Part shown: piece by piece, positions 51,753 through 62,499 of the stretch | How the letters are laid out: each line of letters starts with the position of its first letter | Position numbering within the stretch: the first letter of the stretch is position 1 | Assembly (NCBI RefSeq): GCF_001642735.1 | Contig: NZ_LWHM01000013.1 | Coordinates: forward strand, 1-64,000 | From: Pseudohongiella nitratireducens | Lineage (GTDB): Bacteria > Pseudomonadota > Gammaproteobacteria > Pseudomonadales > Pseudohongiellaceae | Reading direction: 5' to 3' | DNA length: 64,000 nt | Notes under the pieces: model-generated | Told to the model about the DNA's origin: nothing | What the model saw: the letters and a program-made list of their open reading frames with translations, nothing else | Database searches by the model: none | Position numbers and translations under genes: made by a program

Positions 51753-53156
51753 ATGATAAAGCGCGTTTCGTTCGTAAAGCTGGCAGCATTATTCCTGGGG
51801 CAAACCTTAACCTTCAGTGCCGTTCACGCCCAGCCCACTGCCAGCGCTGAGGAGCTGGCAACCACGGTGGATGACGGCTTCACGATTGCTGTCGTCGGTG
51901 ACATTATCATTGCCTATCCTTTAAATCAGATGATGAGCACGCCGGGGTTCCCTGAGGTCATTGAACTGTTGCATGGTGCCGATGTGGTTGCCGGTAACAT
52001 GGAAGGTAATATCATTGATGGACGCACGTTTCGTGGTTCACGACCGGGGGGATTTCGGGCAGAGCCTGAAGCGGCGCAGTGGCTGAAAGAGATGGGTGTG
52101 GATATTGTAGCGCGCCCGAATAATCATGCTGATGACTTTGGCATTGAAGGCTTGCGTGAGACTTCGGTGCACCTGGATCGTGCTGGCATTCAACATGCGG
52201 GGTACGGTGAAACGTATTGGGCGGCGCGTGCGGCCCGGTACGTGAGCAGTGACCGCGGGCGAGTTGGCATGGTGGCCGCGTCGGACCATATGCCCCAGGC
52301 AGCGCCAATGAGTGGTGAGTGGCCGGGAACCGGCGGCCTGAGTCCACTCAGAGTGACACGTAACTTTATGGTTCCTGAGGCGCAGTGGGAGGCCGTTGGC
52401 ACTTTGCGTGATCTTTTCCCCAACGGGACCATTCATTTTGCCCGTGGCGCGAATACCGACGACCACATCCAGTTTCTCCGACAAAATTTCCGCAAGGCAG
52501 CACCTGGCGTAGAAGAGCCTTATTACTCCTTCGACATAAATCCGACTGACATGCGTGACATTATGGCCTCAGTGGAAGAGGGCAAGATGATTTCTGACCT
52601 GATCACGGTCGCTTTTCATGCGCACCATTTTCATGATGCCAAAGGCGGTTATCGTGGGGAAGGGCTGGAAGAAGGCGAGCATCTGGATACCAATCCCAGT
52701 ATTGCCGATTACCTGCCGATGTTTTCCAAAGCAGCGATTGATCATGGCGCTGATGTGATTCAGGGCACAGGTGTGCATGTACTGCGCGGCATCGAAATCT
52801 ATAAGGATCGTCCTATTTACTATGGTCTGGGCGAGTTTATCCGGCAAATGGATGTGACTGGTCTGGCCGGTCGCGGTGCGCCGGGTAAAAGCGAAGGCCC
52901 TCCCGGGCATGAAGCGATTCCCGTCAAGTATGAAAGTATCGTGGCGATTAATGAGTTCAGACAGGGCAGGCTGTATGAAGTCCGTCTGCATCCGATCGAG
53001 TTACGCTACGATGAACAGAAGCTGGCCCGCCGGGGCATCCCTGTGATTGCATCGGATGACGTGGCACAGCGAATATTGCGTCGCCTGCAGGATCTGTCAG
53101 CGCCTTTAGGCACTGAAATCATGATTGATGGCAATATCGGCATCATTCGGCCCTGA
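51753..53156 (+). CDS. CapA-family (PGA_cap) metallophosphoesterase-like exported protein
   Basis: A 467-residue protein with a signal peptide (VKLAALFLGQTLTFSAVHAQ, about 6-27) and a CapA-type fold: TIAVVGDIIIAYPLNQM, VVAGNMEGNIIDG, VDIVARPNNHADDFGIEGL (NNH motif), ITVAFHAHHFH and GADVIQGTGVHVLRGIEIYK, YYGLGEFI. CapA proteins take part in poly-gamma-glutamate capsule work; here no capBC genes are near, so it may be a stand-alone phosphoesterase. The ATG at 51753 has AGGAGAGGG upstream. Confidence 0.88.
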   Translation: MIKRVSFVKLAALFLGQTLTFSAVHAQPTASAEELATTVDDGFTIAVVGDIIIAYPLNQMMSTPGFPEVIELLHGADVVAGNMEGNIIDGRTFRGSRPGGFRAEPEAAQWLKEMGVDIVARPNNHADDFGIEGLRETSVHLDRAGIQHAGYGETYWAARAARYVSSDRGRVGMVAASDHMPQAAPMSGEWPGTGGLSPLRVTRNFMVPEAQWEAVGTLRDLFPNGTIHFARGANTDDHIQFLRQNFRKAAPGVEEPYYSFDINPTDMRDIMASVEEGKMISDLITVAFHAHHFHDAKGGYRGEGLEEGEHLDTNPSIADYLPMFSKAAIDHGADVIQGTGVHVLRGIEIYKDRPIYYGLGEFIRQMDVTGLAGRGAPGKSEGPPGHEAIPVKYESIVAINEFRQGRLYEVRLHPIELRYDEQKLARRGIPVIASDDVAQRILRRLQDLSAPLGTEIMIDGNIGIIRP

Positions 53157-53239
53157 TCTGATGATCCAGAATACCCCTTAGCCGTGTAAAGCTCTTAGAA
53201 GATATTTTTTTAAGGGTTAGACATGTTAAGGGGCTTTAC

Positions 53240-53632
53240 ATGCTGTTATTCCGACTCTTCCTGGTGACACTCCTGGTGTCCGTTTCTACCTATGCTGTTA
53301 TCGTCACCCTGGAATATGGTGGCGGCTGGTTTGGTATATTCATGGGTGACCTTATTGCCATGAACTGGCCGGGTCAGTTTAATTTCGACTTCATGTGTGT
53401 CCTTGCCGTTATCGGGCTCTGGGTTGCCTGGCGACATGAATTCACACTGCCAGGAATTCTACTCGGGCTCTGTGGTTTCCTTGGTGGCGCATTTTTCCTG
53501 ACGACCTACCTGTTTGTGATCAGCTATCTGGTTAAAGGTGATGCCAGGGCACTTTTGCTCGGGCCAGGCAGATACTCGGGCCAGGCAGATTACAGTCCGG
53601 CAGGTGATAGTCAGGCTGGTGACACAATCTAA
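53240..53632 (+). CDS. Membrane protein of unknown function
   Basis: The 130-residue protein has three hydrophobic segments (LLFRLFLVTLLVSVSTYAVI; FMCVLAVIGLWVAW; ILLGLCGFLGGAFFLTTYLF) and a Gly/Ser/Asp-rich tail (SGQADYSPAGDSQAGDTI). I do not recognise a specific function. It ends 60 bp before the MarR operator. Confidence 0.6.
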   Translation: MLLFRLFLVTLLVSVSTYAVIVTLEYGGGWFGIFMGDLIAMNWPGQFNFDFMCVLAVIGLWVAWRHEFTLPGILLGLCGFLGGAFFLTTYLFVISYLVKGDARALLLGPGRYSGQADYSPAGDSQAGDTI

Positions 53633-53692
53633 TGTAACGCTAGTCAGAGCACGATCTCAAAATATTGCCAAGCATGACGCCAAGGATTTACA

Positions 53693-53706
53693 TGTGTATA
53701 TACACA
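53693..53706. promoter_or_regulatory. MarR operator 1 (upstream of marR)
   Basis: TGTGTATATACACA is a perfect 14-bp palindrome 16 bp before the MarR ATG. The 12-bp core GTGTATATACAC is repeated exactly in front of the MMPL gene at 54274-54289, so it is very likely the binding site of this MarR protein. Confidence 0.8.
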
Positions 53707-53722
53707 ATGTAGTATCCAGGCC

Positions 53723-54157
53723 ATGGATAAAGAAACGCTACAAGAAGTCTATGGCAATTGTGCCTGTTACCGGGCTCGGGCTGCTGCCCGGCGGGTGACA
53801 CGTGACTACGATGAAGCCCTGAAGCCGCTGGGGTTGAAGATCACGCAGTTTACCGTGCTGGCCAGTATCAAAGGTCTCAAGCCCAGTTCTACCTCAAAAC
53901 TGGCCAAAGGGCTTGCCATGGAGCGCACCTCACTGGTTCGCACGCTGGAGTTGATGCAGAACAAAGGCTGGGTTCGTCTGGGTCCAGAGGGGTATCGGCG
54001 TGAACAGCAGATGGAATTGACGGCTGAGGGAGAGGCATTGCTGGAGCAGGCCTTACCGGTGTGGCGCGATGTTCAGGCGCGCTTTGAGAGCCGCGTTGGC
54101 GAAGCGCGCTGGCAGGAGAATAAAGACTGGTTGCTGGATGTGGCGTTCAGTGACTGA
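53723..54157 (+). CDS. MarR-family transcriptional regulator
   Basis: A 144-residue winged-helix regulator of the MarR family: LKITQFTVLASIKGLKPSST, SKLAKGLAMERTSLVRTLEL (recognition helix), GWVRLGPEGYRREQQMELTA (wing with Asp/Arg). The N-terminus holds two Cys (NCACYRARAAARRVTRDYDE) that might sense oxidants or electrophiles. It probably represses itself and the MMPL-LolA-barrel operon through the shared palindrome and is released by a ligand. The gene has its own terminator. Confidence 0.92.
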   Translation: MDKETLQEVYGNCACYRARAAARRVTRDYDEALKPLGLKITQFTVLASIKGLKPSSTSKLAKGLAMERTSLVRTLELMQNKGWVRLGPEGYRREQQMELTAEGEALLEQALPVWRDVQARFESRVGEARWQENKDWLLDVAFSD

Positions 54158-54210
54158 AAAGTAAGAGTGTTAGTGCGGTAGCACAATATTATTGCGATAA
54201 CACAATAACA

Positions 54211-54262
54211 GGCCCCGTTGTCAGAGTGCTGCATTTGGCACTCAATACTGTCGGGGCTTTTT
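54211..54262 (+). terminator. Rho-independent terminator after marR
   Basis: An outer stem GGCCCCG/CGGGGCT (54211-54217 with 54252-54258, one G-T pair) encloses an inner hairpin GAGTGC/GCACTC (54224-54229 with 54238-54243), followed by TTTTT. It separates marR from the MMPL operon, so that operon needs its own promoter. Confidence 0.85.
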
Positions 54263-54273
54263 ATGAAATTCTA

Positions 54274-54289
54274 TAGTGTATATACACTA
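54274..54289. promoter_or_regulatory. MarR operator 2 (upstream of the MMPL operon)
   Basis: TAGTGTATATACACTA is a perfect 16-bp palindrome with the same GTGTATATACAC core as operator 1. It lies 76 bp before the MMPL start and just after the marR terminator, where the operon promoter should be. Confidence 0.82.
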
Positions 54290-54365
54290 CATAGGTTGCA
54301 AGACACTAGACTTTATAAACGATCCGCATCAGGCGAGTCAGGCTCGCATACAGAAGGAGAAGGAG

Positions 54366-56711
54366 ATGCAAAGTAATAAGGTATTTTCACGACTGATACG
54401 ATGGCGCTGGCCAACCCTCATATTGTCTCTGCTGTTGTTTGGCGCAATGGTGGCGAATGCGCCCAAACTGACTCGCGACACCAGTTCTGATGCCTTTATT
54501 GATTCCCAGGATCCTGCACTGCTCAATCGCGAGCGCGTGGAAGACATTTTTGGCTTATCCGACCCCATTGTGGTGGCCGTGGTGAATGAAGGAGAGGACG
54601 GGATTTACAACACCGGGTCGTTGAACCTGGTGGCCTGGCTGACGGATCAGATGATGCGGATTGAAAATATTGATCCTGATCAGGTGACGTCACTGGGCAC
54701 CGAGTCTTCCATTACCGGTACCGCATCAGGGATGGATGTCGACGATTTTTTCGAGACACTGCCCATCAACGAGTCGGATGTTGAGCGTATTCGTAACGGG
54801 GTTGATAACTTTCCACTTTATCAGGGCGCTTTGGTTGCCAGAAATGGTAAGGCCACTGTCGTGGTTGGCGAGTTGATTGACCCTGATCTGGCAACGGAGA
54901 CCTATCAGCAAATCATGTCACTGCTCGAAGAGGCGCCTGTCTCTGCTGGAGATGTTTTGCATGTGACCGGGGAGGGAGCTGTGGCGGCTTACCTGTCGAC
55001 CTATGTTGATAACGATGCCAGTCGGCTTAATCCTTTAGCGGCTGTCGTGATCACCATCATTCTGTTACTGGCATTTCGCACCTTGCGCGGGACGTTGCTG
55101 CCCAACCTCATCGTCTTGATGACCGCCGGCGGCACGATTGGGACCATGGCAGCACTGGGTGTCAGCTTTTACGTGATCACCAACGGCCTGATCGTCTGCA
55201 TGATTGGTATCGCAGTGGCAGATTCGGTGCACATCTTCAGTCAGTACTACGAAGAAATTCGCAAAGACCCGATGGCTGACGGTCGCACAGTTACAGAACG
55301 TGCCATGTCTGCAATGTGGAAACCAGTGACCCTGACCACGCTGACAACAATGGCGGGATTCATTGCGCTGGCATTCACAACCACCATGCCACCGATTTAC
55401 TACTTTGGTGTGTTTGGTGCCTGGTCGGTGGCGCTGGCCTGGTTGTTCTCGATGACAACATTACCAGCCTTGCTGAGTATGCTAAAGCCCAAACAAAGCC
55501 CCAGCTTCCGGGCTGCACCGGCCCAGGAAGCAACACCTGATAATCTGTCTGCCCGGTTAATGGATCGATTCGGCAGCCTTGTCGTTAATCAGCCACTTGC
55601 TGTACTGATTATTGGCATCATTATCGCAGTGTGCGCATCTGCAGGTGCCATGTTTGTGGTCGCAAACGAAGAGCGAATCGACAGTTTTAGAGAAGTAGAG
55701 CCCATACATATTGCTGATCGCACCATCAATCGACTGATGGATGGTACCTACTATCTGGACGTGATGATCGAAACTGATCAGGCAGAAGGGTTGTTTGAAC
55801 CAGCCGTGCTGCGTCAGATCGACCAGACTCAACGATATCTGGAAACACTGCCCAATGTCGGCGGCAGTACTTCCATTGTCGATTACATCAAACGTATGCA
55901 TCAGGCGATCAACGAAGATGACCCTGCCTATTACAGCATACCGGATAATAAAGCCCTGATTGCCCAGTTGTTCCTGCTTTATTCCGCGTCGGGCGACCCT
56001 GCTGATTTTGAAGAGGAGATAGACGGCGAACGACGCCTGGCGCTGATTCGTGCCAACGTATCGGTCAACCGTTATCAGGATAATGCTGTGCTGGTTGAAC
56101 GTGTCACTGAGCATCTGGCAGACGCCTATCCGGTGGCTGGGGCCAGTGCCACAATCACTGGTGATCTGAATGTTGATTTCCACTGGATAAACGGCATTGT
56201 TCGCTCAAACCTGTTGAGCATCGTGCTTTGTCTGGCAGCGGTTTTCATCATGGCATCGCTTTTGTTTCGCTCAGTGGTTGCCGGTATGTTCGCCACCATC
56301 CCGGTCAGCATGGCCGTGCTGTTTGTCTATGCTGTGATGGGCGTTAGTGGCATCTGGCTGGGTGTCAGTACATCCATGTTTGCATCCATTGCGATAGGCC
56401 TGGGTGTTGATTTCTCCATACATACACTTCATAGCATGCAAGAGAAAGTCTCGGCGGTGAAGGGCTCATGGAATGAGCGCCTTGTCACACTTTATGCGTC
56501 CACTGGACGGGCGCAGCTTTTTAATTTCCTGGCCATTGCCCTGGGTTTCAGTGTGTTGATGACCTCGACGGTGCCCCCGCTGGTCAGGTTCGGTGCCCTG
56601 GTCGGTGTGGCGGTGGCCTCAGCATTCCTGGCGGCGATGACACTGCTGCCAGCCATGGCCTTGGTGTTTAAGCCCGAATTTCTGCAACAACCACGCGTGG
56701 AGGAGAAGTGA
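54366..56711 (+). CDS. MMPL/RND-family exporter
   Basis: A 781-residue inner-membrane protein with the MMPL (HpnN-like) layout: one helix (WPTLILSLLLFGAMVANAP), a large periplasmic domain, five helices (including ITIILLLAFRTLRGTLLPN and VCMIGIAVADSVHIFSQYYE), then the same pattern again with IAIGLGVDFSIHTLHSMQEK. The Asp residues in the two GIAVADS/GLGVDFS helices are the proton-relay sites. Such pumps move lipids or other hydrophobic compounds. GAAGGAGAAGGAG precedes ATG 54366; a longer frame runs back into the operator. It is followed after 1 bp by the LolA-like gene. Confidence 0.92.
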   Translation: MQSNKVFSRLIRWRWPTLILSLLLFGAMVANAPKLTRDTSSDAFIDSQDPALLNRERVEDIFGLSDPIVVAVVNEGEDGIYNTGSLNLVAWLTDQMMRIENIDPDQVTSLGTESSITGTASGMDVDDFFETLPINESDVERIRNGVDNFPLYQGALVARNGKATVVVGELIDPDLATETYQQIMSLLEEAPVSAGDVLHVTGEGAVAAYLSTYVDNDASRLNPLAAVVITIILLLAFRTLRGTLLPNLIVLMTAGGTIGTMAALGVSFYVITNGLIVCMIGIAVADSVHIFSQYYEEIRKDPMADGRTVTERAMSAMWKPVTLTTLTTMAGFIALAFTTTMPPIYYFGVFGAWSVALAWLFSMTTLPALLSMLKPKQSPSFRAAPAQEATPDNLSARLMDRFGSLVVNQPLAVLIIGIIIAVCASAGAMFVVANEERIDSFREVEPIHIADRTINRLMDGTYYLDVMIETDQAEGLFEPAVLRQIDQTQRYLETLPNVGGSTSIVDYIKRMHQAINEDDPAYYSIPDNKALIAQLFLLYSASGDPADFEEEIDGERRLALIRANVSVNRYQDNAVLVERVTEHLADAYPVAGASATITGDLNVDFHWINGIVRSNLLSIVLCLAAVFIMASLLFRSVVAGMFATIPVSMAVLFVYAVMGVSGIWLGVSTSMFASIAIGLGVDFSIHTLHSMQEKVSAVKGSWNERLVTLYASTGRAQLFNFLAIALGFSVLMTSTVPPLVRFGALVGVAVASAFLAAMTLLPAMALVFKPEFLQQPRVEEK

Positions 56712-56712
56712 T

Positions 56713-57516
56713 ATGAAACATTCCCTATGGGTTTTAAGTTTAGCGGCGGTATTGCCTTTTACTGCATCCGCTCAGGATGCCAGCCGTGAGGCCCGTGAAA
56801 TTATTGAGGCTGTTAATGCCCGCAATGATGGGGCCTATGTCTCACGAGATGCGACATTCGAGCTGACGGATCGGCGTGGCATTACAAGGGTGGAGAAAAC
56901 AACGGGCTACCGTAAATACTTCGGGGATGAGAAACGCACCGTTATTTTCTACACCGAACCCAGTAATGTCAGAGGGACCGGTTTTCTGACCTGGGATTAT
57001 CCCGATATCGATGCAGAGGATGATCAGTGGCTCTATCTGCCAGCGCTGGGAAAAGTCCGGCGCATATCTGCTTCGGATCGCGGTGACTATTTTCTGGGCA
57101 CTGACCTGACCTACGAAGAAATCAAGAAAGAGAACAAAATTGAAATTGACGATTACAACTTCAGTTTGCTCGGCGAGTCAGAAGTGGATGGTGCCGCGGT
57201 CGTTGAAATCGAGGCCATCCCCGTCAATGAAACCGTTGCCCGAGAGCTGGGCTACTCACGAATTGTGCTATCGATTGATCCGCAAATTCAGATGTCGCGT
57301 CACAGCGAATACTGGGATGTGAACGGCAATCGCCTGAAAACTATTCATAACGGCAATATTGAACAGATTGATGGCATCTGGACCGTGACGGAAGTCAACG
57401 TGATTAACCACAAGACAGATCACAGAACCCGGCTGTTATTTGAAAATATTGATTATGAAACCGAAGTGCCTGATCGCACCTTTAACCGTCAAATGCTGGA
57501 ACGGGGGTTGCGATGA
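56713..57516 (+). CDS. LolA-like outer-membrane lipoprotein-sorting family protein
   Basis: A 267-residue periplasmic protein with a signal peptide (LWVLSLAAVLPFTASAQDAS, cleavage near residue 20) and the LolA/LppX-like lipid-binding fold: TVIFYTEPSNVRGTGFLTWD, DDQWLYLPALGKVRRISASD, RGDYFLGTDLTYEEI, YEIEVPD-type end. Its family is labelled outer membrane lipoprotein-sorting protein. It probably carries the hydrophobic cargo of the MMPL pump across the periplasm. It is tightly linked on both sides: 1 bp after MMPL and a 4-bp overlap with the barrel gene. Confidence 0.88.
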   Translation: MKHSLWVLSLAAVLPFTASAQDASREAREIIEAVNARNDGAYVSRDATFELTDRRGITRVEKTTGYRKYFGDEKRTVIFYTEPSNVRGTGFLTWDYPDIDAEDDQWLYLPALGKVRRISASDRGDYFLGTDLTYEEIKKENKIEIDDYNFSLLGESEVDGAAVVEIEAIPVNETVARELGYSRIVLSIDPQIQMSRHSEYWDVNGNRLKTIHNGNIEQIDGIWTVTEVNVINHKTDHRTRLLFENIDYETEVPDRTFNRQMLERGLR

Positions 57517-58796
57517 GGTGGATGCTGGGCGTGAGTTTGCTCTGGCTGGGTGTGAGCGCACCTGGCCAGGCTGCAGAGTTCCGTGGTGAATACCAGGTAC
57601 GCGCCACGCAAGGATTGGAGGATGGTGACTTCAGGTTGTTTGAACACAGTCTGACACCCGAGATGGATCTGGCATTGCCGGGCGGGGCACACATGCACGC
57701 AGCAGGGCGGTTGCGTTATGAAGATCGTGACCGTTTTGAACCGGGCACCAACAATGATGGTGATTATCGAAGCACATGGAGTCGTCGGCATGAATTTAGC
57801 GATACAGCGGAAGCTGAGTTACTTGAGTTCTATGTAGACGGCTATCTGGGTGATACGTTCTATCGGGTGGGTAAACAGTCAATTGCCTGGGGTGCTGCTA
57901 TCGGGCTGGAGGTGCTGGATATCGTCAATCCGGTCACGATGCGTGAATTTATTCTGCCTGATCGTGATGAGCGTCGGCTGGCACTTTGGGCTGTTAATGT
58001 GGAACAACCCATCGGCGACTGGATGGCTTCCTTTGTCTGGTTGCCCGATACCACCTATGAGCAACTGCCCAAGCCCGGAGCGACCTTTGCCTTCCAGACC
58101 CAGCAACCGCCGTCCGGTATCCAGTGGTTGCAAGCGGACAAACCCGACCATGCCATTGCTGATGCAGATACCGGGGTGCAACTGACGACGTTTCTTTCAG
58201 GGTGGGATGTCAGCCTCAACTACCTGTACCACTACAATGATCGCCCGGTCATTGAACGTGAGGAAGTTAATGGCTCGGTGACACTGCAGCCGGTTTACTA
58301 CCGAACCCATACACTGGGAGGCTCTTTATCCAATGCCTTTGGTGATTTCACGATTCGTGCAGAGGCTGGTTATGACACACAGCAGTTCTTTCAAAACGGC
58401 TCGATGGAAGCGGTCTCGGGCTGGTCGCGTTCACCAGAGGTCAGCACCGTGTTTGGCGTTGATTACAGTGGCGTGCGGGACTGGTTGATCAGTTCACAGT
58501 TATTTGTCAGTTATCTGCCCGATTATCAGCAGGGTATGGTTCGCGAACGCCGCCAGGATCGTGCCACGTTTCTGCTTCGAGGTGATTTGTTCGGGCACAC
58601 GCAAACGGCGGAGTTATTGCTGATCCACTCTCTGGATTATCATGATGGGGTTTTTCAGCTTGCCTGGGATTACCGAGTCCGCAGTCATGTCACGCTCAGG
58701 GCAATGCTGGACATGCCTTATGGTGATGGCAGGGGAGATTTCGGGCAGTTTCACGACAGGGATCAGTTTTCTCTTGCTGTAGAATATAGTTTTTAA
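57513..58796 (+). CDS. DUF1302-like outer-membrane beta-barrel protein
   Basis: A 427-residue exported protein with a signal peptide (WMLGVSLLWLGVSAPGQAAE), alternating amphipathic strands and a C-terminal aromatic end (FSLAVEYSF, terminal Phe), all marks of an outer-membrane barrel. GKQSIAWGAAIGLEVLDIVN and PVTMREFILPDRDERRLALW match the DUF1302-type family often found beside MMPL and LolA-like genes. It likely gives the transport route its outer-membrane part. It overlaps the LolA-like gene by 4 bp and ends the operon. Confidence 0.87.
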   Translation: MRWMLGVSLLWLGVSAPGQAAEFRGEYQVRATQGLEDGDFRLFEHSLTPEMDLALPGGAHMHAAGRLRYEDRDRFEPGTNNDGDYRSTWSRRHEFSDTAEAELLEFYVDGYLGDTFYRVGKQSIAWGAAIGLEVLDIVNPVTMREFILPDRDERRLALWAVNVEQPIGDWMASFVWLPDTTYEQLPKPGATFAFQTQQPPSGIQWLQADKPDHAIADADTGVQLTTFLSGWDVSLNYLYHYNDRPVIEREEVNGSVTLQPVYYRTHTLGGSLSNAFGDFTIRAEAGYDTQQFFQNGSMEAVSGWSRSPEVSTVFGVDYSGVRDWLISSQLFVSYLPDYQQGMVRERRQDRATFLLRGDLFGHTQTAELLLIHSLDYHDGVFQLAWDYRVRSHVTLRAMLDMPYGDGRGDFGQFHDRDQFSLAVEYSF

Positions 58797-58964
58797 CAGT
58801 GGTTGCTATAGATTTACTAACTTGATGTCATCTTAATAATAAAATTTACTTATAAATTGTCATGACTTAACTTAGTGTCCAATAAAGATTGTGACTCCAA
58901 CTGAACACGGCGTATGATGAAGTTGTGATTCCTTGGTTACAGAGCACGTTTTTAATAGTAATAA

Positions 58965-61175
<2,211 letters not shown>

Positions 61176-61201
61176 GATACACAGCGAATCATAATCGAAT
61201 G

Positions 61202-61245
61202 CCCCAGGCGTTGCTCATGTTCTTGTGATTGAGTGGCGCTTGGGG
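61202..61245 (+). terminator. Imperfect hairpin after katG
   Basis: CCCCAGGCGTTGCTCA (61202-61217) pairs with 61230-61245 through 16 positions that include G-T pairs and mismatches, around a 12-nt loop. It lies 27 bp after the katG stop. No T-run follows, so it could be a weak or factor-dependent terminator or an mRNA 3' stabiliser. The 61176-61510 gap also holds the 15-bp palindrome and the GFA remnant. Confidence 0.4.
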
Positions 61246-61361
61246 AATTCACTTTAGCAATCGCTGGGATTCGTCGAGATAGGTACCATAACTGATCGTT
61301 TTCGTATTGACAGCCAGCGTATCGATGATGTCATGATGACATTTCAAGTGCCCTAAAAGGG

Positions 61362-61376
61362 TTAACAGGCTGTTAA
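61362..61376. repeat. 15-bp palindrome TTAACAGGCTGTTAA (copy 2)
   Basis: An exact copy of the palindrome at 45876-45890, here before the GFA remnant. A partial further copy (GTTAACAGG) follows at 61391-61399. Confidence 0.6.
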
Positions 61377-61407
61377 GGCTTAAAAATTTCGTTAACAGGG
61401 GAATACC

Positions 61408-61473
61408 ATGCAAGGCAGCTGTCTTTGTGGCCAGGTCGTCTATGAGGTTGATCAATTGGCCACCGGTAAATAG
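61408..61473 (+). pseudogene. GFA-family N-terminal remnant (21 codons)
   Basis: ATG 61408 begins MQGSCLCGQVVYEVDQLATG and ends at TAG 61471-61473. GSCLCGxVxYEV is the standard start of GFA (glutathione-dependent formaldehyde-activating-like) zinc proteins. The remaining about 110 residues are absent; the diguanylate cyclase gene follows directly. It is a second, separate GFA fragment in this window. Confidence 0.65.
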
Positions 61474-61510
61474 CTACAACGACCTATTTGAACCACAGGG
61501 GGAACGTGTT

Positions 61511-62485
61511 TTGATACCACCATCGTTACCAAAAGACGAACAGGCGCGTTTAAAAGAACTACGTTCTCTGGACTTGCTGGATACCGCATCGGAGGAACGC
61601 TTTGACCGTTTGACCCGTATCGCAAGCCGACTGTTTGACGTCCCCATTGCTCTGGTTACCCTGGTAGACGAAGAGCGCCAGTGGTTTAAATCTTCAGTGG
61701 GTCTGGACGCCCCGGAAACGTCACGGGAAATATCCTTCTGTGGTCATGTCATTTTAGATGACCGTGTCATGGTGGTTGAAAATACCGATACAGATGAGCG
61801 CTTCTGTGATAACCCACTCACCCAGGGGGCGCCACATATCCGTTTTTATGCCGGTTGTCCGTTGCGCTCCCTGGATGGCTGTAATCTGGGCACCTTATGC
61901 TTGATTGACAGTATTCCACGAAGTTTTACAGATTCAGAGATTGAATTATTGCAGGACCTGGCGGCATTGGCGGAACGTGAAATTGAACTGACTCAGCTGG
62001 CTCATGAGGATGAGCTGACAAATATTTCCAACCGCCGGGGCTTCAAGATACAGGGCAATGAGTGCCTTCGGCACTGTAGCCGGCGAGAATTGCCCGTCAG
62101 CGTGGTTTATATCGATGTTAATGACTTTAAACAAATCAATGACAAGTACGGCCATGCAGAAGGCGACAGGACACTGTCCATTATCGCTGACTGTATGAGA
62201 GCCCTGTGCCGCAAGTCTGATGTTGTGGCTCGTGTGGGCGGAGATGAATTCGCTGCCATGCTGGCAGATACCACCCGTGAAGGGGCAGAGCGTGTGCTGG
62301 TGCGTTTTCGGGCATTGCTTGAGGACATGTGCCTGGATCAGTCACTGCCTTATGACATTGCGCTGTCCTTTGGCATAGTGGAATTCGACCCTGAACGCCA
62401 CAGCAATCTGGCTGAACTGATGGAAGAGGGGGATCAATTGATGTACCAGCAGAAGAAGCAGGCCAAGTCTGCAAATATTCAATAG
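61511..62485 (+). CDS. GAF-GGDEF diguanylate cyclase
   Basis: A 324-residue soluble protein: a GAF domain at about 20-150 (IALVTLVDEERQWFKSSVGL, FYAGCPLRSLDGCNLGTLCL) and a GGDEF domain at about 160-318 (DELTNISNRRGFKIQGNE, DVNDFKQINDKYGHAEGDRT, VARVGGDEFAAML). The GGDEF signature is intact, so it should make cyclic di-GMP under control of a ligand or redox signal bound by GAF. No RxxD inhibitory site is obvious before GGDEF. The start is TTG 61511 with AGGGGG 8 bp upstream, matching the usual IPPxLPxDE beginning; the frame to 61427 runs over the GFA remnant. Confidence 0.9.
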   Translation: MIPPSLPKDEQARLKELRSLDLLDTASEERFDRLTRIASRLFDVPIALVTLVDEERQWFKSSVGLDAPETSREISFCGHVILDDRVMVVENTDTDERFCDNPLTQGAPHIRFYAGCPLRSLDGCNLGTLCLIDSIPRSFTDSEIELLQDLAALAEREIELTQLAHEDELTNISNRRGFKIQGNECLRHCSRRELPVSVVYIDVNDFKQINDKYGHAEGDRTLSIIADCMRALCRKSDVVARVGGDEFAAMLADTTREGAERVLVRFRALLEDMCLDQSLPYDIALSFGIVEFDPERHSNLAELMEEGDQLMYQQKKQAKSANIQ

Positions 62486-62499
62486 TTCTTGATTTCGAG

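Noticed and set aside
53174-53240. CCCTTA and TGTAAAGC with inverted relatives TTAAGGGG and GCTTTACA before 53240
   Set aside because: The pieces are inverted but in an order that does not form one continuous stem; no T-run; not called as terminator or operator.
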